Positions 5,644-6,368 of a stretch of 6,368 nt of DNA are shown here, one piece after another. The notes beneath the pieces are model-generated. The model was not told the origin of the DNA. It saw nothing but the letters and a program-made list of their open reading frames with translations, and did no database searches. Positions within the stretch are counted from its first letter, which is position 1, and every line of letters begins with the position of its first letter. A program made the translations under genes and the position numbers. Source of the stretch: Anaerolineae bacterium (GTDB lineage: Bacteria > Chloroflexota > Anaerolineae > E26-bin7); the NCBI GenBank assembly GCA_029933115.1, contig JAOZOT010000207.1, positions 1-6,368 on the forward strand, in the 5' to 3' direction.

Positions 5644-6368
5644 CTACTGAGTTTCAATCTCCGGCAACCCCAGGCCCCGCCAGGTCTTTTCCGTGAGTCG
5701 CTCGGCGACCGCCTGGTCCAGAGCCCGGCTGTAGAAAGCGGCATAGAGTTGCTGGCGCAGCTCACGCAGGTAGACCTCATAGGCGGCAACAGTTTTGTAA
5801 ATGTGGATAGGCTCCTGCGGCACCTGGACGATGAATTGGCCGGCCATCTGGGTGTAGAGGACGAATTTGGCTTCTGGTTTGGTGCCTTCAAAGATAATGG
5901 CCCCTTCAGAAATGCTCAGAGCGACCTTGCCGAAGTGAGGCAGTCCCATTTGCAGTGGCTCCTGGGGCAGGGCAAAGGTTCTGAAGGAGCCCTGGCGCGC
6001 GTCTTTGGGCAGAAAGGCATCGGGGAAGCGTTTGGGACCTTTGGGCAGGACTTCGGCCAGGACTTGCTGTTCCAGGCTGGCCACATCTCGTCTCACTCGC
6101 TCTTTCTTGCGCCGGTTGCGCATCCGGCCCAACTCGATGCGCTCCCGCACCAGAGTGGTCAGCCCCTCGTAGATGCGGGGCAAGCATTCGTCCGGGTCGA
6201 GGCCCAACGCTTCCAACACGGCCCGGTCGAGGGCCTGCCGGTCGGGGCGGGTGACTTCGCTGAAAACGGAGCCAATGGGCCGCTCCAGCAACGGCTCAAA
6301 GGCGGCCAGGATACGCTCCCGCTGCTCTCCGCTGAACCGGCGTACGTCGGGCACGAGCAGGTAGTCGC
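5644..6368 (-). CDS. C-terminal part of a probable Eco57I-type N6-adenine DNA methylase (partial)
   Basis: The frame is open through the right edge of the window, so the N-terminus lies beyond it; about 240 C-terminal residues are visible, ending at TAG 5646-5644. No catalytic methylase motif (NPPY) is in the visible part. The call rests on tail features: RPIGSVFSEVTRPDRQALDR near visible residues 29-48, then LGLDPDE and a helix with TTLVRERIELGRMRNRRKKERVRR by position (about 69-93), which resemble the C-terminal region of large Eco57I/N-6 methylase-like restriction-modification proteins. A following module (about 100-240) is beta-rich then helical, with FVLYTQMAGQFIVQVPQEP and a final helical tail. 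A GTG at 6354 could be read as a start, but residues before it (DYLLVPDVRRF) continue the same protein. Alternative: another large DNA-associated or phage-defence protein. Identity is moderate; that it is a real coding region is secure. Confidence 0.6.
   Translation of the reverse strand, partial: DYLLVPDVRRFSGEQRERILAAFEPLLERPIGSVFSEVTRPDRQALDRAVLEALGLDPDECLPRIYEGLTTLVRERIELGRMRNRRKKERVRRDVASLEQQVLAEVLPKGPKRFPDAFLPKDARQGSFRTFALPQEPLQMGLPHFGKVALSISEGAIIFEGTKPEAKFVLYTQMAGQFIVQVPQEPIHIYKTVAAYEVYLRELRQQLYAAFYSRALDQAVAERLTEKTWRGLGLPEIETQ

Overview
This 6.4 kb window is a gene-dense bacterial chromosomal segment, moderately GC-rich, with short-spaced operons and GC-rich hairpin repeats between gene blocks. 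The mixture of a split-type methylmalonyl-CoA mutase, an Ap4A-phosphorylase-like HIT protein, a membrane-anchored protein of a type I associate with Chloroflexota, and repeated GTAGTGG/CACTAC hairpins suggests a Chloroflexota (Anaerolineae-like) genome. That assignment is inference from protein style, not a computed placement.

Layout: bases 1-53 hold two tandem copies of a 29-base hairpin repeat. A plus-strand block runs from 160 to 4378. It carries a HIT-family nucleotide phosphorylase or hydrolase, the catalytic (large) subunit of methylmalonyl-CoA mutase starting on a TTG that overlaps the HIT stop codon, methylmalonyl-CoA epimerase, a CobO-type cob(I)alamin adenosyltransferase with its own good promoter, and a membrane-anchored protein of unknown function. 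A clear intrinsic terminator at 4403-4449 closes the block. Two minus-strand genes face it: a metallo-beta-lactamase-fold hydrolase (4504-5352) and, at the right edge, the C-terminal part of a large protein that looks like the tail of an Eco57I-type N6-adenine DNA methylase (5644 to beyond the window). The roughly 290 bases between these two genes are repeat-derived intergenic DNA.

The central theme is methylmalonyl-CoA metabolism. The epimerase interconverts (S)- and (R)-methylmalonyl-CoA, the mutase interconverts (R)-methylmalonyl-CoA and succinyl-CoA using adenosylcobalamin, and CobO makes the adenosylated cofactor. The mutase lacks its own B12-binding domain, so a separate small subunit must be encoded outside this window, and no MeaB-type chaperone GTPase is present here either. 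I see no strong sign of a wholly new system. The points most worth follow-up are the HIT/mutase overlap, the unknown membrane protein attached to the cobalamin gene, and the intergenic repeat families.
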